In this document: positions 22,561 to 35,880 of the stretch, one piece after another
How the letters are laid out: each line of letters opens with the position of its first letter
How positions within the stretch are numbered: position 1 is the stretch's first letter
DNA from: Hemerocallis citrina
Taxonomy: Eukaryota; Streptophyta; Magnoliopsida; Asparagales; Asphodelaceae
Direction of reading: 5' to 3'
DNA length: 64,000 nucleotides
Assembly: GCA_017893485.1 (NCBI GenBank)
Contig: CM030368.1
Span: 178,494,504 to 178,558,503 of the forward strand
The notes under the pieces: model-generated
Told to the model about the DNA's origin: nothing
Database searches by the model: none
What the model saw: the letters and a program-made list of their open reading frames with translations, nothing else
Program-made: the position numbers and the translations under genes

Positions 22561-23740
22561 ACATGTCACCTCCGACTAATGTTAAAGAAGTTCAGAGGCC
22601 CATTGGGCGCCTCACGGCCATCTGGCAGTTTCTATCAAAGTCCGGTGAAAAATGTCGTCCCTTCTGCAAGGCCGTTCGCGGGGCTAAGTACTTTGAATGT
22701 GGGAAACCGCAACAACGGGCATTCGATCAGTTCAAGGAATATTTGGCAACCCCCTTATGTTGAGTAAACCAAAGCTGGGGGAGACCCTATACCTTTACTT
22801 GGCCACTTTGGAGACTCTGAGCGATGTCCTGGCCCGAGAAGAGTATAGGGTTCAAAATCTTATTTACTACTTGAGTAAAGTTCTCCACGACGCTGAGCTC
22901 CGCTCCTCGAAGATGGAAAAGGTTGCGTAAGCTCTAGTCATGGCCACCTAAAAGCTTCGTCCCTACTTCCAGGCACATTCTGTCCAAGTCCCCACTTATC
23001 AGTTGCTGAAGTAGGTCCTCCATAAGCCAAAAAACTAGACGATTAGTCAAAAGGTCTATAGAACTGAATCTGCGTGATATCAGTTATAAGCCAAGGAAAA
23101 CAGTTAAGGTTTAGGCCTTAACTGAATTTATTATCTAGAGTACCATCCCAGATCTGACCGAGGCATAGGAAGATGCTCCTCTCTAGAGCCTTTATGTCAA
23201 CAGGTCCTTGTGTGAAGAAGGCAGTGGGGCAGGGGTGATACTACTTGGGCCCGATGAATTCGTCCTCCAATAAAGAGGTCAAGTACGAGGCGTTGATAGC
23301 ATGATTACTCCTAGCTTGGAAAGCTGGGGCCTAGTGGCTGAAGGCATTTAGCGACTCCTAATTAGTCGTGAACCAAATATGTGGAGATTATGAAGCTCGA
23401 GACCCTCGCATGATTGAGTATCTGGCATATGTCATGGAACTCATGTATGCCTTTCAAAAAGCCTCGGTCACTAGGATTCCCCAAGAAGAGAATGTACAAG
23501 CAGACGCTCTTTCCATACTGGCTTGTTCTTCCTTCGAAGGCCTGGATCAGACAGTACTCGTGGAAGTCCTGGTCAGCCCTAGCATTGAGGGAGAGGCCAT
23601 TAAAGTCCTTTGCGTCAAAGTGCAAGAATCATATGGCAACTGGATGTAGCCATTAGTCAACTTCCTAGACGAAGGGATCCTCCATTCGGAACCAAAGGAA
23701 GCAAGAAGGGTTCGAATCAGAGTGTAGAGAGAGACACTCG
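22561..23740 (+). pseudogene. Tat RNase H region, degenerate
   Basis: The continuation of pol after the solo LTR starts with SPPTNVKEVQRPIGRLTA. It then shows the connection and first RNase H-like segment (22697-22930, LSDVLAREEYRVQNLIYYLS and SKMEKVA). A second RNase H-like segment lies at about 23200-23620 (GAGVILLGPDE, MELMYAFQKASVTRI, ADALSILA). Two RNase H-like modules are known in the Tat lineage. Frames are broken by many stops (for example 22930, 23100-23370). Confidence 0.72.
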
Positions 23741-24890
23741 AAGAGGGCATCCTGTTCAAGCACTCCACACTCTAGTTGACAGATGACCTTACCTTCGTTG
23801 CCTCACTCCCGAGCAAGCGCAACATGCCCTTAATGAAATGCACGGGGGAGTTGGCAGTTGCCACATAGGAGCCAGATCCATTGCAAAAAAATCCTGAATC
23901 ACGGGTACTACCGGCCGACCATGTTGCATAACGCACAAGAACACATCCGCATGTGCGCCCTCTGCTAAAATTTCTTCCCAATCAGGCACATCTCCAAGGT
24001 GAAGGTCAAGTCCCTGCCCATCCCGGCCCCCTTCGCCATGTGGGGAACGAATTTAGTCGGACCTTTCTCCCCAGCAACCTGTCAGAGAAACTTCTTAGTG
24101 GTGGAAGTAGACTATTAAATCAAATGGGTTGAGACTGAACCTCTAGCATCCATATCCGAACACAAAATCTTGCAGTTCTTCTGGAAGCACATCATTTGTA
24201 GGTTCAGAATTACACGAATATTGGTCACTGATAACAACACGCAATTTTCAACAAAGGGTTTCTGCAAATTCTGCATAGACTTGGGGGTCCAGAAGAATGG
24301 CCAAGCCTCAGCTGAATGGCCAAGCCGAGAATGCGAAACCATCAGATCCTTGACGGTCTCAAAAAAATGATTGGATGAGTATCCCAAAGGGTTATGGGTG
24401 GAGGAACTGCCGAGCGTGCTTTGGTCGTATAGAACGACCAAATGGGTACCGATAAGAGAGTCGCCATTCAATCTCACATACAACTCTGAAACCGTAATTC
24501 CTCTGGAAATGGACTCCCTTCCCCCCGATTAATGGCCTTTCATGAAGAAACCAACTCCTAAGGACTCCAGGCCAACCTCGACTTGGTTGACGAAGTGCAA
24601 GAAAAATCTGCCCTCATGAGGAACATTTATCAGCAAAGGGTGGAGCGATTCTATGATAAAATGGTTCGGCCAGCCAATATCTAGGAAGGTGACCTAGTCC
24701 TAAGAAAGCTTGAGATCTCTGATCGGAGAAAAAGGAGAAATTGGCTCCATATTTTGGGGGGGGGGACCTTATAAGGTCTCCAAAGTTGTCCATCTCAGAA
24801 CTTACCAACTTGAAGACCTGGGGGTAAGAAAATATCGAGGACATGGAATGCAGAGCACTTGATGAAGTTTTATGAGAGTGCATAATGCTC
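23741..24890 (+). pseudogene. Tat integrase, degenerate
   Basis: Traces of the N-terminal zinc region are seen near 23840-23960. The catalytic core (24030-24340) reads MWGTNLVGPFSPAT, then VDY, RILVTDNNTQF and SAEWPSRECETI, giving recognisable D, D and E positions. The C-terminal part (24580-24880) has RNIYQQRVERFYDKMVRPANI and EGDLVLRKLE, typical of Tat integrases, and ends NAEHLMKFY. At least eight stops interrupt it. A run of G (24758-24765) shifts the frame. Integrase inserts the element cDNA; this one is dead. Confidence 0.75.
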
Positions 24891-25541
24891 TACTAGCTTT
24901 GGTAAAATAGTAATATGGTCTTCAAGGCTAGTGAATATAATAAATGGCCGCCATGAGGCAGCTACTCAAGTTTATTGTCATCCACGAATAATTTTTTTAT
25001 AGAAATCTGATATGCTCTTAATTTTTTCTCTACTTGCCTGTTTCACCCATCGGCGTGGACTTCGACCTACTGGAAAAATTCATTTGCGAAGTCGCGTCTA
25101 CCCAGCGGCTGGACCAACATCCGAACTACAGTTGTAGCTTACCCCACAACATGTTAGCCAACGAGTTAGAGTGAGGCTCGTCACTAGAAACTGGATCCAC
25201 ATCTAGTCCAAAATTAAAAAAAATGGGTTTGGTGTCCAAACCATGGTTCGAGGTACCCATCGCTTCTTGTGCAAATGGAGCTTATCATTCGAAATTGCAC
25301 CATCAACCTATTACCATCTTAAAAGCAGGTTCGGAGTCCAACCCTTGGTTTTAGGCTACCATCGCGGCTCGCACAAAAGCAGTCGTGGAACGAGCTTACC
25401 ATTCAAATTCCCACAACCTGTTAATGCCCCAGTGATACGACAAGTTAGATATTCAGACCTGCGGCTCGAAGCAATGCCCCTTAAGCGTAAGCACACAAAC
25501 TCGACGGAACGGTTCGGCTGTCCATTGTTGATCTTACTACA
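24891..25541 (+). other. Tat spacer downstream of pol
   Basis: No coding content is recognised. It is a non-coding spacer of the Tat element, ending at the CTACA target duplication (25537-25541). Confidence 0.5.
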
Positions 25542-25759
25542 TGTAACCCCTGTTTCCGTAAATATGTATTTTCCGAATATTTTCTGTATCTCGATTATTA
25601 TTTTGTTAAAAACGTTTCTAAACGGCTATTTATGTTATTTCAAATAATAGTGTATCTTAACTTCACTTTACATTTTACAATTGATCGACTATTTATATTT
25701 TATATTATTACTGTTCAGGATTTTAATGATTTCGTTAAAATCAAATCCTATCTTGATAT

Positions 25760-25929
25760 TTATATTTTTACTATTACTGTTATTATTATTACTATTATTA
25801 TTTCTATCGTTTTTCTTATTATTACTATTGTCATTAGTATTAGTATTATTATTATTATAATTGTTGTTGTCACTATTATTATTAGTACTACTATCATTAC
25901 TGTTATTATTGTTATTGTGTTTATGATAA

Positions 25930-25985
<56 letters not shown>
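25760..25985. repeat. Imperfect (ATT)n microsatellite
   Basis: A long trinucleotide-rich run, pure at about 25930-25982. The isoleucine-rich open frame across it is an artefact. Confidence 0.9.
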
Positions 25986-26191
25986 TTTGACTGTTTATTA
26001 AAAACTTATTTCAATTGTTAATTGTATTTGTAGTTATTTCAAATAATTTTCATATTGTAATACAAATTACATTTTATTATAAATCATATTTTATTGGTTA
26101 TTTTACTTTCCTATTGGTTTTTAAACCCAATCCATTTTCCTATTGGATCCTAACCGCTTACCCAATAACCCGCTAACCCACATTTCTATCC

Positions 26192-26199
26192 TATTTAAA
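26192..26199 (+). promoter_or_regulatory. TATA box of outer family-C LTR
   Basis: TATTTAAA is followed by CCCTAACC-type pyrimidine-rich sequence, a plant leader signature. Confidence 0.45.
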
Positions 26200-27559
26200 C
26201 CCTAACCTACGCTAACCCTCGCTTCCCTGTTCAACCCTACTACCTACAGCCGCCTACTCTGTTTTCCCTTCTTCTTCCTCTGTGACTTCCGAAATCCAGA
26301 CTCACCTCCATCATCCTCCACCCCGTTCATCGTCGTCCTTCCTCATCTTCCACCTCTGCACCCCCATCTCCCCTCGAGCTGCCATCCCCTCCGTCGTCGC
26401 CTTCAACCTCGTCGACTAACCACCACCACCCATCGTCTACCCAACCCGAGCACCCTCCTCGTCTTCATCCCTACCATCGCCTTATAGCTTCGTCGAACCC
26501 ATCGAATGCACTGTAACCCCTGTTCCTGTTAATATGTATTTTTCAGGTATTTTTTTCGTATTTTAGATTCCTAGTATCTTGTAACTATTTGATTATACTA
26601 TTCAAACTACTTTATAAAACCCAATTGTTTATTATAAACCCAATTTTTTATTTTTATTTTATAATTTATTAATCTGAGCCCAATTGTTTATTAAGCCCAA
26701 TATCATAATTGATTTATTTAAAATGTTTTAACCCCAAGCCCAATTGTTTTAAGCCCAAATCCAGATCCAGTACTCATATATATTTCTATAGGCTCAAACC
26801 TATGTGATTGTATACAAATCCCCTCACATTCTCCCACTCTTCACCTTCCGTAACCCCATAACCCCCCACTCTCATTACTACCCATTATTATATTATATTT
26901 ATTATATCATATTTATTATTTTATATAACCCCCCCTCTGTTTCTCTCTCTCTCCCGTCTCCCTCTCTCCCCGTCTTCCTCTTTCCCCCTCCTCTGTTCCA
27001 AAAAACCACAGAACCCAACCATTTCCCCAACCCTTCACCCTCTCGTCCCTGTCCTCCGCCTGTTCCTCCCTCCCGTTCATCCCTTCTTCCCGTCGCCTTT
27101 CCGTCGCGTCTCCGCACTGCAGCAACAGCAGCCGACGTTGACGCTAGCGCCCGCAGCGACCCCATCGTCCCTGCTCTGCCGTGCATTGTCGTGCCACTCT
27201 CCGACCTCACGCGACTGCAATCAGCAAGCCGCGACTACATGCACCAACTGTTCATCTCCCAGCCCCTCTCCCCTTCGCTCCGTCGTCAGCCACGGTCCCT
27301 CTCCATGACGCAGCAGCGACGTGATAGCGTCGTCGTCCCTGTGCTACGCCCTCCTCAGCAGCGACACCCCCTACCGGCCATCTCCCATGCAGCATTGCCA
27401 CTCCCCAGCTTCCCTCCGCAGTCAGCAGCGATTGCGGCAGCCACTTCTGGCCATCGTGCTCCCCTCCATCATCGGCAGTCCCCTGGCCGCCGTCAGCCTC
27501 GCCACCATGCCATCCTGCCGCCCGCCATCTGCCACCTAGCCAGTGGGTGTGCAGATTGA

Positions 27560-27960
27560 TCATGGAGTTATTTTGATCAAGTGATCTTGACCGTCCGATC
27601 TTGACCTTGATTGATTGATTTCTACACGTCCGTTGATTTGATCTTGATCATCACCATCGGGTGATCTTGGCTGTCCGTTGGATCGCTTCATCATCATCTT
27701 GATCATCATGATTGATTGGATGTAGTCCATCGATCTCCTCTTAATCATCTGATTAGATCCTAGTTGTCTGATCTCTTCTTGATCGTTACAATCATGATGA
27801 TCATCAACTTCCTTTGATCGCAAGTGTTCGATCGATCGATCTTGATCTTCATCATTATCTTCATCATTAGGGAAATCTGACTGTCTGATCTGATTCGATC
27901 ATCTTGATCTTGATCTTCTATCTCAGCGATCTGATCGTGAAGTGGAGTTTGGTGTCTTCT
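27560..27960. repeat. GATC-rich block in family-C LTR
   Basis: Dense repeats of TTGATC, GATCATCATGAT and CCGTCCGATC. A related block in the outer LTR is at 29890-30120. Confidence 0.8.
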
Positions 27961-28529
27961 ATTTTGCCCCATCCAGTGTGCTTGCTCTTGCTGTTGGATC
28001 CACTATTTGGTTTGGGTCTGGTGTTTTGCTGCTCACTGTTTGGTATTTTTGTACGTATCTTGCACGTATTTTTGGAGCATCACCCGACATTCTAATCCCG
28101 TTATTCTGGTATTCGATATCACCGTCTTTGGTTATCAGGCAAGTATCCTCTAGTAAAACTCGTTTGTTCTCGTACAAGCTTTCTTTGAAAAATACCGCAA
28201 GTATATTCTTTGACTCCAATTCGTATTCTTCGGTCGAATTGAAAACTCTTGCTATACATAATCCGTCGATCCCGTATTCGCATATGATCGTGAATACCTT
28301 GTTGCCATACATTCCATGAACACGATTAATACACATATATGTACTCTTAGGATTATACATGATTATGTGCATGAATGTCTCACTTGTGATAGTAGTTTAA
28401 ATATGATATCGTGTTATTGTTGATTAAAATTAATAAAAGTAACAAGCCTGGGTAAAGGGTAAAGGCTATAGTAGTGGACAATATAGGTAAGTGTACTCGA
28501 AAGGGGGCCCGTATTTCCTATGATTTCAA

Positions 28530-28740
28530 GTTATATGGAACTAAGTGCCACGTGGAACTAAGTACCACGTCAGGGGTTGACAGGGGCCACCTCTAGAATC
28601 TACGAGAGCCACCTCTAGAATCTATTATATGATTACAAGTTATCTGGAACTAAGTGCCACGTGGAACTAAGTGCCACATCAGAAATTGACGGGGGCCACC
28701 TGTAGAATCTACGGGGGCCACCTCTAGAATCCATTACCAA
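28530..28740 (+). repeat. Two-unit tandem repeat
   Basis: Two copies of about 100-115 bp begin GGAACTAAGTGCCACGTGGA and contain paired GGGGCCACCTCTAGAATC units. Confidence 0.8.
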
Positions 28741-28885
28741 TTACATGACATGATATGATTCTCGTTTACATGATGCCTGAGCACACGGCCCTTTAGAATC
28801 CACCACTAAGTCTAAACGCAAACTTGTTTGAATGTAGCAACTATATAGTAAAGAATGGATGCATGAAGTGCTACCTAGATAGTAA

Positions 28886-29050
28886 TAATACAAGACTTGA
28901 ACAAGATCACTTGACACTTGATACTTGATTACTTGTACATGATACTTGATACTTGGTACTTGATACTTGATACTTGATACTTGATCCTTGACACGTGTTA
29001 CCTGTACTTGATACTTGTTTACTTGATTACTTGTTTACATGTCACTTATT
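28886..29050 (+). repeat. ACTTGATACTTG minisatellite
   Basis: Short units of about 10-14 bp such as TACTTGATACTTGG. Related runs are at 31720-32110 (plus) and, inverted, 48745-48880. Confidence 0.8.
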
Positions 29051-32000
29051 TCATGATGTCTTGTTCATGATCCTGTTTACATATTGTATTTCTCCTATTA
29101 CATGATTCTTGATTCCTTATTCTTTTTCCTGCTTCTTGTTTTTGTACTTGTCCTGTTATTATGTACCACTTGCGGCCCGTGACTTGCATTAACGGGTACA
29201 TTCTTATTTCTTTTTTTGTAATAATGTACTTGCAGCCCAGATGGAGAGTTACCCGAAGGTGTTGCTGATCAAGTGTTTTAGTCTTGTTTATTTTCATGTT
29301 GCTTTAGTTCATGTTTTATTTCATGCTACTCTTTATTGTATTCCGGGCGTGTTTGACCCGTAACTACTTTGTATTTTCTAGTTGTTGGTTATATTATGGA
29401 CTATGTCATGTACTTTTGTTATCCTATTGTAATTTTACATGCCTACGTGGTTTTGTTGTTATCTTATTGTTGAGTTACCTGTACAACTTATGAATGGTGT
29501 AATCGCATCATTCGCTAGACCTCAGTCACAGACTCGTATTCCCGTATTTTGGGTAGCGGGGCGTGACATGCACCATTGCCCCATCATCAACCTTGACTTC
29601 GCTCCGCCTGAACCCATTACCGCCAGTCACCACTTTGAACCCATCGCCTCGATCACCCACCGCGAGCAGCCACCGTAGTCGCCGCTCATCGTCGTCCCCT
29701 GAGCCAGCCCATCATCCCTGCCTTCTCTGCCCTGTCAACACCCTTCCCCGAGCAACCCTGCACCCCAGCATCTCCCTTCACTGTCGACCGCTTGCCGTCA
29801 TCCCTTCCGTCGTGCCGCCCTGAGTTCTGCCTCCGTCGATAGCCGCCCTCGAAGTCACCGAGCTCTCCGCCCACCGTTGCTCTGTTTTGTGATCAAGTGA
29901 ACTTGGACCATCCAATCGAACTGATCATCATGATCATCATTTCCTCCATCATCAGATCTTGATCACTTTGATTTAGGATCGTACGATCGCCTTGGTGATC
30001 TTGATCATCATCAAGATCTTGATTTTCAGATCTCCATCATCATCAGCTAGATCTGGACCGTCCGATCTGATCTGGCCTGATCGTGATCATCATCAACTCT
30101 TGGATCTAGCCATCTGATTGTGTTTGTGATCTTATTCGTGTTCGCTTGCTCGTGTTATTATGTTCATGCCCGGAAATCCGTTCCCATTATTGTCGCTCTT
30201 TGCTTCGTTTTCGTCGTCAATCTCCAGGCAAGTAACTTGTATTCCTTTTGTTGTATAATACAAGTACTAAATACCGCATGTAGTGTAGTTGCTTCAAGAT
30301 CTATCCCCATGAATCCCTTGATTGATTTTGCCTCTACTTGTTGATCCATCTGTAGTTTTCTCGTTACACACGAGACATGAAAACAATTTAGAAATAATCT
30401 AGACTTGATGCATGTATGTATGTTGTTCGTGATCCATGATATATTGTGTGAATCTTGCATGCTTGATGTGTTAGTTGTAGTATCTTGTGGTAGACTTGTT
30501 AGACACCCCATACCATGTTGCTTGGACATCTATTATAACATGCTTGTATTTTGTTTTGATATGGATTTGTTGCACATGAACTAGTTGATTTTTATGCATA
30601 AAGAAGATTTCAGTTTTTGCTATTACTCTGTTTTTATTCAGTATTTTAGACCCTATTAAGGTCAGTATATGACAACTATTTGGGGATATAAATTATAGAA
30701 AATTCTGTCTACTTTCTAGAATTTCTGATAGATCTCAGTTTCGATTTTGTGAGTTGCAAGTTATTGCTATTTTACTACAGAGGTGTAGAAAAATCACAGA
30801 TTTGGTTTTATGTGAATTCTGGGGAGTAATTTATTTTTATACTGATGTTAACGATAATATTTTGATCCAATATTTTGCTGAGTAAAACTAGACCTGATTG
30901 GGATTTACCCCTAATTTTTGTGGATTTAATTGATGACTTTTACAAACTATTCTATGTTTGCAAACAACTACTATACTTGCAGAATTTTCATACTGTTCAG
31001 TAAAGAACCTTAATTTCAACCTGATTCTACTTGCTGTTGATAAAAACTTTGTGAATATAAAATGTAGTCTATTGCATCTATTTTATCACCCTTTTGACGG
31101 ATCTGAATTTTGATTTATATTTTATAATCTATTGCTGTTTTAGTACTGCTGTGTCCAGAGTTCCAGATTTACAAAATTACTGTATCTTGCTGTTTTCTGA
31201 TTTTACTTTATTTTCCGTACTAGACATACTAGGGAATACCCCATATTTTTCGTGGATTTATTTAGTAAGTTTTCATGTTGTTTTCCTGTTTATGAATACA
31301 AACTTCTGATTTCTGGTTGAATATGTATTCTGGATACAATTCTATTTTGAGTCCTGTTTTTGTGAAATACCATATGACTTATATATATTTGCTAGATTCT
31401 TCCGGGAGTCTACTTTCAAGATTTTCTGACGGATTCAGATTTGCATCTTCGTGGCAACTGGAATCCCAGATTTAGTGCAGTACTATCTTGCAGTCCAGAA
31501 CTAGAATTTTCGTTGTCTTAGTCTATTTTGAGTCGTTTGTCACTTGTTCGTGTCCTTTGTTCAACTTGTACTTGTCACTTGTTGTCTCTCCATGTTTTTT
31601 TTACTTTTTGGTGCATGTCCATACTTGCTTGAATAATAATAACAAGAAACTAAGCCGGGGTTTAAAGGGAAAGATCTAATAGTGGAAAATATAGAAGCGT
31701 GTACTTGGAAGAGGATTCATAGATCGTACTTGGTTATTTGGAGCTTGATACTTGGTTATTTGGAGCTTGACATGTGATTACTTGACACTTGCACACTTGA
31801 CATGTAATACTTGGTTACTTGGAGCTTGATACTGGTTACTTGGAGCTTGATACTTATTACTTGGAGCTTGTCCCTGAGTACGCTGTCCTCTATGATCCAC
31901 TATGAAATCTAAAATGTAATTTGCATGAATGTAGCAATCATGTGATAAAAATCTAGGACGCATGAAGTGCTACCTAGATAGGACTAGATACAAGACTTGA

Positions 32001-32720
32001 ACATGGTCACTTGACACTTGCTACTTGCTATTTGTACATGATACATGATCACTTGATACTTGCTACTTGTTACTTGTACATGATACTCAATCACTTGTTA
32101 CTTGTTACTCGTTTACTTGTTTATTTGACACTTGCTACATACCACTTGCATCCGTTCATCTTGCCATGCTAGTTGTCTCTATTCTTGATTAGAGTTAGTT
32201 CCTCTATTTGGTTGTTAGATCCTTTCCATGCTATACTTGCTTCCTATGTTACTCTATTCTTGTTTATTCTTTTTCTGTACTTGTGCCTGCACTACAAGAG
32301 GCCCGTAACATGCATTGACGGGCATTTTGTTTCTCTTTCCTTTTCTTGCAATTTGTTAAATTACAAATTATGGTGGTCAGCTGCCCGATGGAGTAGGTGA
32401 TTTGAGATTGTTGGAGTTCTTGCAATTATTATTTCCTGTTGCTTATTTTGAATAAGTGTATTTGCTACTTAGATTATCTTGTATTGGGCAGTTTGACCCA
32501 GAATTTATGACTTGTTCAGATCTGGTTTATTTGAGATTATTAAATTTGTTTCAAGTAATCCTTTTGGTATATTGATTCATTTATGCATGCATGGCCTGTT
32601 ATTCCTGTGAAATGTTGTAAAGATCCTGACAGCTTATGAATGGTGAAAGCCATTCGCTGGACTTAGTCGCGTATCTGTATTTCGTATTCTCTTTTTTGGG
32701 AAGCGGGACGTGAAACTACA

Positions 32721-33241
32721 TGTTAGATCTCCAAAACATATTCAACTCTGGAGGCTCGGCAAGCACCAACCTCGGTAAAAAAATGGGATACCCGAGCTCG
32801 ACCCGTCCAAGCACGCAACAAATCTCGTTGACAATCAATTAGAATGATATGAACGGAAGAAAATAGATTGAAAACTTGAAGTTTTTATTTCTCAAACGGT
32901 TTCATGCCCAGAAAACCGAAGGATAAATACATATTGACACATTTTTACAAGGAAGGGAAAATACAAGCTAGTACATTCTGCATAGCCGAGAAACTACAAC
33001 TAGTACAACAAGATTCAACAAAATCAAAGTCGTAGGAGTCGCCTAGGGAACCTCCTCATCGAGAGTGTACCCCTCGGGCTCACGTGAACCAACTCCTAGC
33101 CAACCAACCTGGTCTGCACTCTAGTCGGTCGATCGGGCCCCTTATTGAGAGTGTACCCCTTGGGCTCACGCGAATTACCTCCAAGCCAACCAACCTGGTC
33201 TGCACTCCGGTCGGTCGATCGGGCCCCTCTCGAGTGCTGGC
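32721..33241. other. Tat spacer and end of antisense ORF
   Basis: This is the Tat element between two nested solo LTRs. It includes the 3' end of the antisense ORF and two tandem 85-bp units (33060-33144 and 33145-33228) starting GAGAGTGTACCCC. On minus these encode repeated GPIDRLECRPG- and GPDRPTGVQTR-like peptides. Confidence 0.6.
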
Positions 33242-34356
33242 TATAATGCCCCAAATTTCATACACTAAAAAAAGTTCATGACACACCCAGAATCTTTTAC
33301 TTAAATTGAGTACATAAACATAATATAATACAGGAAAATGCAGAAATCTTACTACAAGTCCAAATCACTTGGATTGATAAGATGACGGGCTCAGGATGTC
33401 ACACTTCTATGCTAAGACCTCAGGCACCCTTTCCTGCAAAACCAAAATCTGTGTGTTCATCAAATTGTGAGGCCGACGAAAAAAATCCTAACAACTTTAA
33501 CTAACTCCCAAAACACATCATAATAGAATAAAAACTTGAATCAATGTATATGTTAAATGTAAATGGAATATAGTCAATTATAAAATGTTGTATGAGTGAG
33601 TGTTGAACTAATTTACTAAAGTATCAAACATATACTTACTATGCTAATATGGACAATTCAAATATGCTCTTTTAATGCATACTTGTTTGGAACAATATGC
33701 CGCTCATATGACATAGTTTCCAAATGCAAGCTACTAGCGTTTCTTCTCATTACAAGGTTCAATCTCTCACCATGCAATGCCTAAACCCAATAATTTGTAC
33801 TCCAATGCGTAATCATGTGTAATTCGCCCCACATGATATTGGACCTTACCGGCCTTCTCCTAGCCCACACATCGTGGATTTACCAGGTGTATCCTCAATC
33901 ATGAGCACTAGCAAGTCGATCTTCCGTAACTACTAACTTTACATGCCAAACCCTAGCCCACACATCGAGGATTTACCACGCGTATCCTCAACTTCTAACA
34001 TTCCTAGAAACCACAACTTTTTATCGGACATATTCGTCATTGTTTCTGTCATATCTTCTTCTAATGCAAGGTATTCATTTAACTAATGCAAAATCTTAGT
34101 CTAAATGATGCAAAATATAATCTGGACTTAACGATCCCTATTCCGGACCAACATTTTACACAAACTAGAATCTTGGTCATACCGACCATTTCAACTCCTC
34201 CCTTGGAGTTTTCTAACTCTTGCCAGACTCTGGCATCGCCTAAGTCACAATCATTCCCTTGGATTTGACCAAGTCATTCTCTTGGATTCATGGACCTTAC
34301 CAGCCTACTCCTAGCCCACATATCAGCCTACTCCTAGCCCACATATGTAGATTTGC

Positions 34357-34400
<44 letters not shown>

Positions 34401-35880
34401 ATTCACCGTTTAAATATTCAACTCTGTCTTCAGATAGGAACATAGTAGTATTAAAAAAATTATATAAATTTCAGTACTTATCAGAAAAATGGGTTCCTTA
34501 GTTTCATATGAAACCTAAATGAGTACAATTGTTTTGTCTAAATCTATATGCAAAACAGTAGGTTCAGATTCCAGAATACTGCAGCTCTTCCTACTTATAA
34601 AATTACCGAAAACATCACACTTCATGAAAATTTGATTTCTTAAACTCGAAAGAAACATTAATGAATCTAATACATTTTTTTTTGAGTTTCCTCAAAATAA
34701 TGCATATAAGAGGTTAAAATTCTCAAAAAACAGAATGTAAATACATTTCCAAAACCAAGGCAAAATTGTCAACCAGTCATAATTAAGTTCGAATTTGTTT
34801 AAAATATTAAACGACATCCAAGCCTCATGGAACTTTGTGAAAATATTATAGACATATACTAGATTCACATATAAAAAGTTCAACTTCAAATTCCATATAT
34901 TTGGTAAGAAATAATTTTTGGAAGTAAGCATGATACTTAGGACAGAATTATAGAATATGTCATGTTTCAATTCTTAACTAGGAATGAGTTTGGATTTATT
35001 TAAAGTACCAAATCATATCCAAAGACCCTAAAATTTTGAGTAGATGTTATAGACATATACGGGATACACATATAAAAATTTCAGCTTTAAATTCCATCTA
35101 GTTCAAGAGAAATGATTTTCAGAAGTAAGTCCAAATTTCAGGACAAAAACTGTAAAACGTTTCCAAGTTAATCTTACCATAATTCAACATAATTAATTAA
35201 AAAAATTTCACACATGATTCAAGCAATCTAAGCATGAATACTCATCCAATACAACATATATAGCTTTCTAACATGCATACACCCTACAATATAATTAGAA
35301 TAGTAAAGTTGTTACCCACATATAATTTCTGAAATCGATTTTTTTAAGCTCCTTGAAGCGTTCCAACACCAATCCGATAAACTTAACCTTATGAAAACTT
35401 AAACTCAAAATATCTTCAGTTTAAGTGGAAAAGAAAAGAGGAATGATCGAGAATGGGGGAGGCATTCTTGGCATTTATTTACAAACAATCACAAACTATT
35501 CTCTCAATCTTCATTTAATCACATCTTTCTACATCATTTAATGAACTCCTCCTACATCATTTAATCACCTCCCCCAAACCTATCTTATGACACTAACCCG
35601 CAAGAATCATGTATGATAAAAAAGTTGAATAATTTCATTAAGGCCCTTTTTCATGATACGCATTTCCTAGAAGTCCTTATCACAATTGAACTTAAGTCCT
35701 TCTTCAAAAATAGAATATGAAATATGCATATGAGTCATTCCCAAACATTTATATTTCACTAACTAACATCTAAAAATATTCACGGTATTACTTAATATAT
35801 TATATGTAATTGTACAAAATACTTGTGTATAACACATGAAGGAGCAAAATTATCATAACTCAATTTTGCGGGGTGTTACA
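33242..35880 (-). mobile_element. Family-A solo LTR inserted in the antisense ORF
   Basis: It starts TATAATGCCCC (TG changed to TA) and ends GCGGGGTGTTACA, flanked by a perfect CTGGC duplication (33237-33241 and 35881-35885). It is colinear with the LTR at 19825-22560 over most of its length, for example GACACACCCAGAATC at the left and CAAAATTATCATAACTCAA at the right. There are no internal genes. Excising one duplication copy and the LTR restores the reading of the antisense ORF. Confidence 0.9.
34360..34401. repeat. (GT)n microsatellite
   Basis: About 20 TG units inside the family-A LTR, not present at the matching place in the 19825 copy. Confidence 0.95.

Larger units (their letters stand above)
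26512..29568 (+). mobile_element. Inner family-C solo LTR
   Basis: It starts TGTAACCCCTGTTCC and ends GCGGGGCGTGACA, flanked by a perfect TGCAC duplication (26507-26511 and 29569-29573). It lies in the same orientation inside a second copy of the same LTR family. Segments correspond to the outer LTR: pyrimidine-rich leader, GATC-rich block (27560-27960), TACTTGATACTTG repeats (28886-29050) and the GGCCCGT...ACGGG region near 29170. The 251-codon open frame at 26804-27559 lies in the low-complexity leader and is not a gene. Confidence 0.9.
25542..32715 (+). mobile_element. Family-C solo LTR, itself interrupted by a family-C solo LTR
   Basis: It starts TGTAACCCCTGTTTCC and ends GGGACGTGAAA (expected ...GTGACA, one change). 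It is flanked by a perfect CTACA duplication (25537-25541 and 32716-32720). A TATA box (26192-26199) and a pyrimidine-rich leader lie at the left, so the LTR reads on plus. The inner copy occupies 26512-29568. Without it and its duplicated target the outer LTR is about 4.1 kb. It contains a TTA/ATT-rich microsatellite (25760-25985), a GATC-rich block (29890-30120) and ACTTGATACTTGG-type repeats (31720-32110). Confidence 0.88.

Noticed and set aside
26804..27559. 251-codon open frame on plus
   Set aside because: It lies wholly in the C/T-rich leader of a family-C LTR, has Pro/Ser low complexity, no domain, and the opposite strand is equally open.
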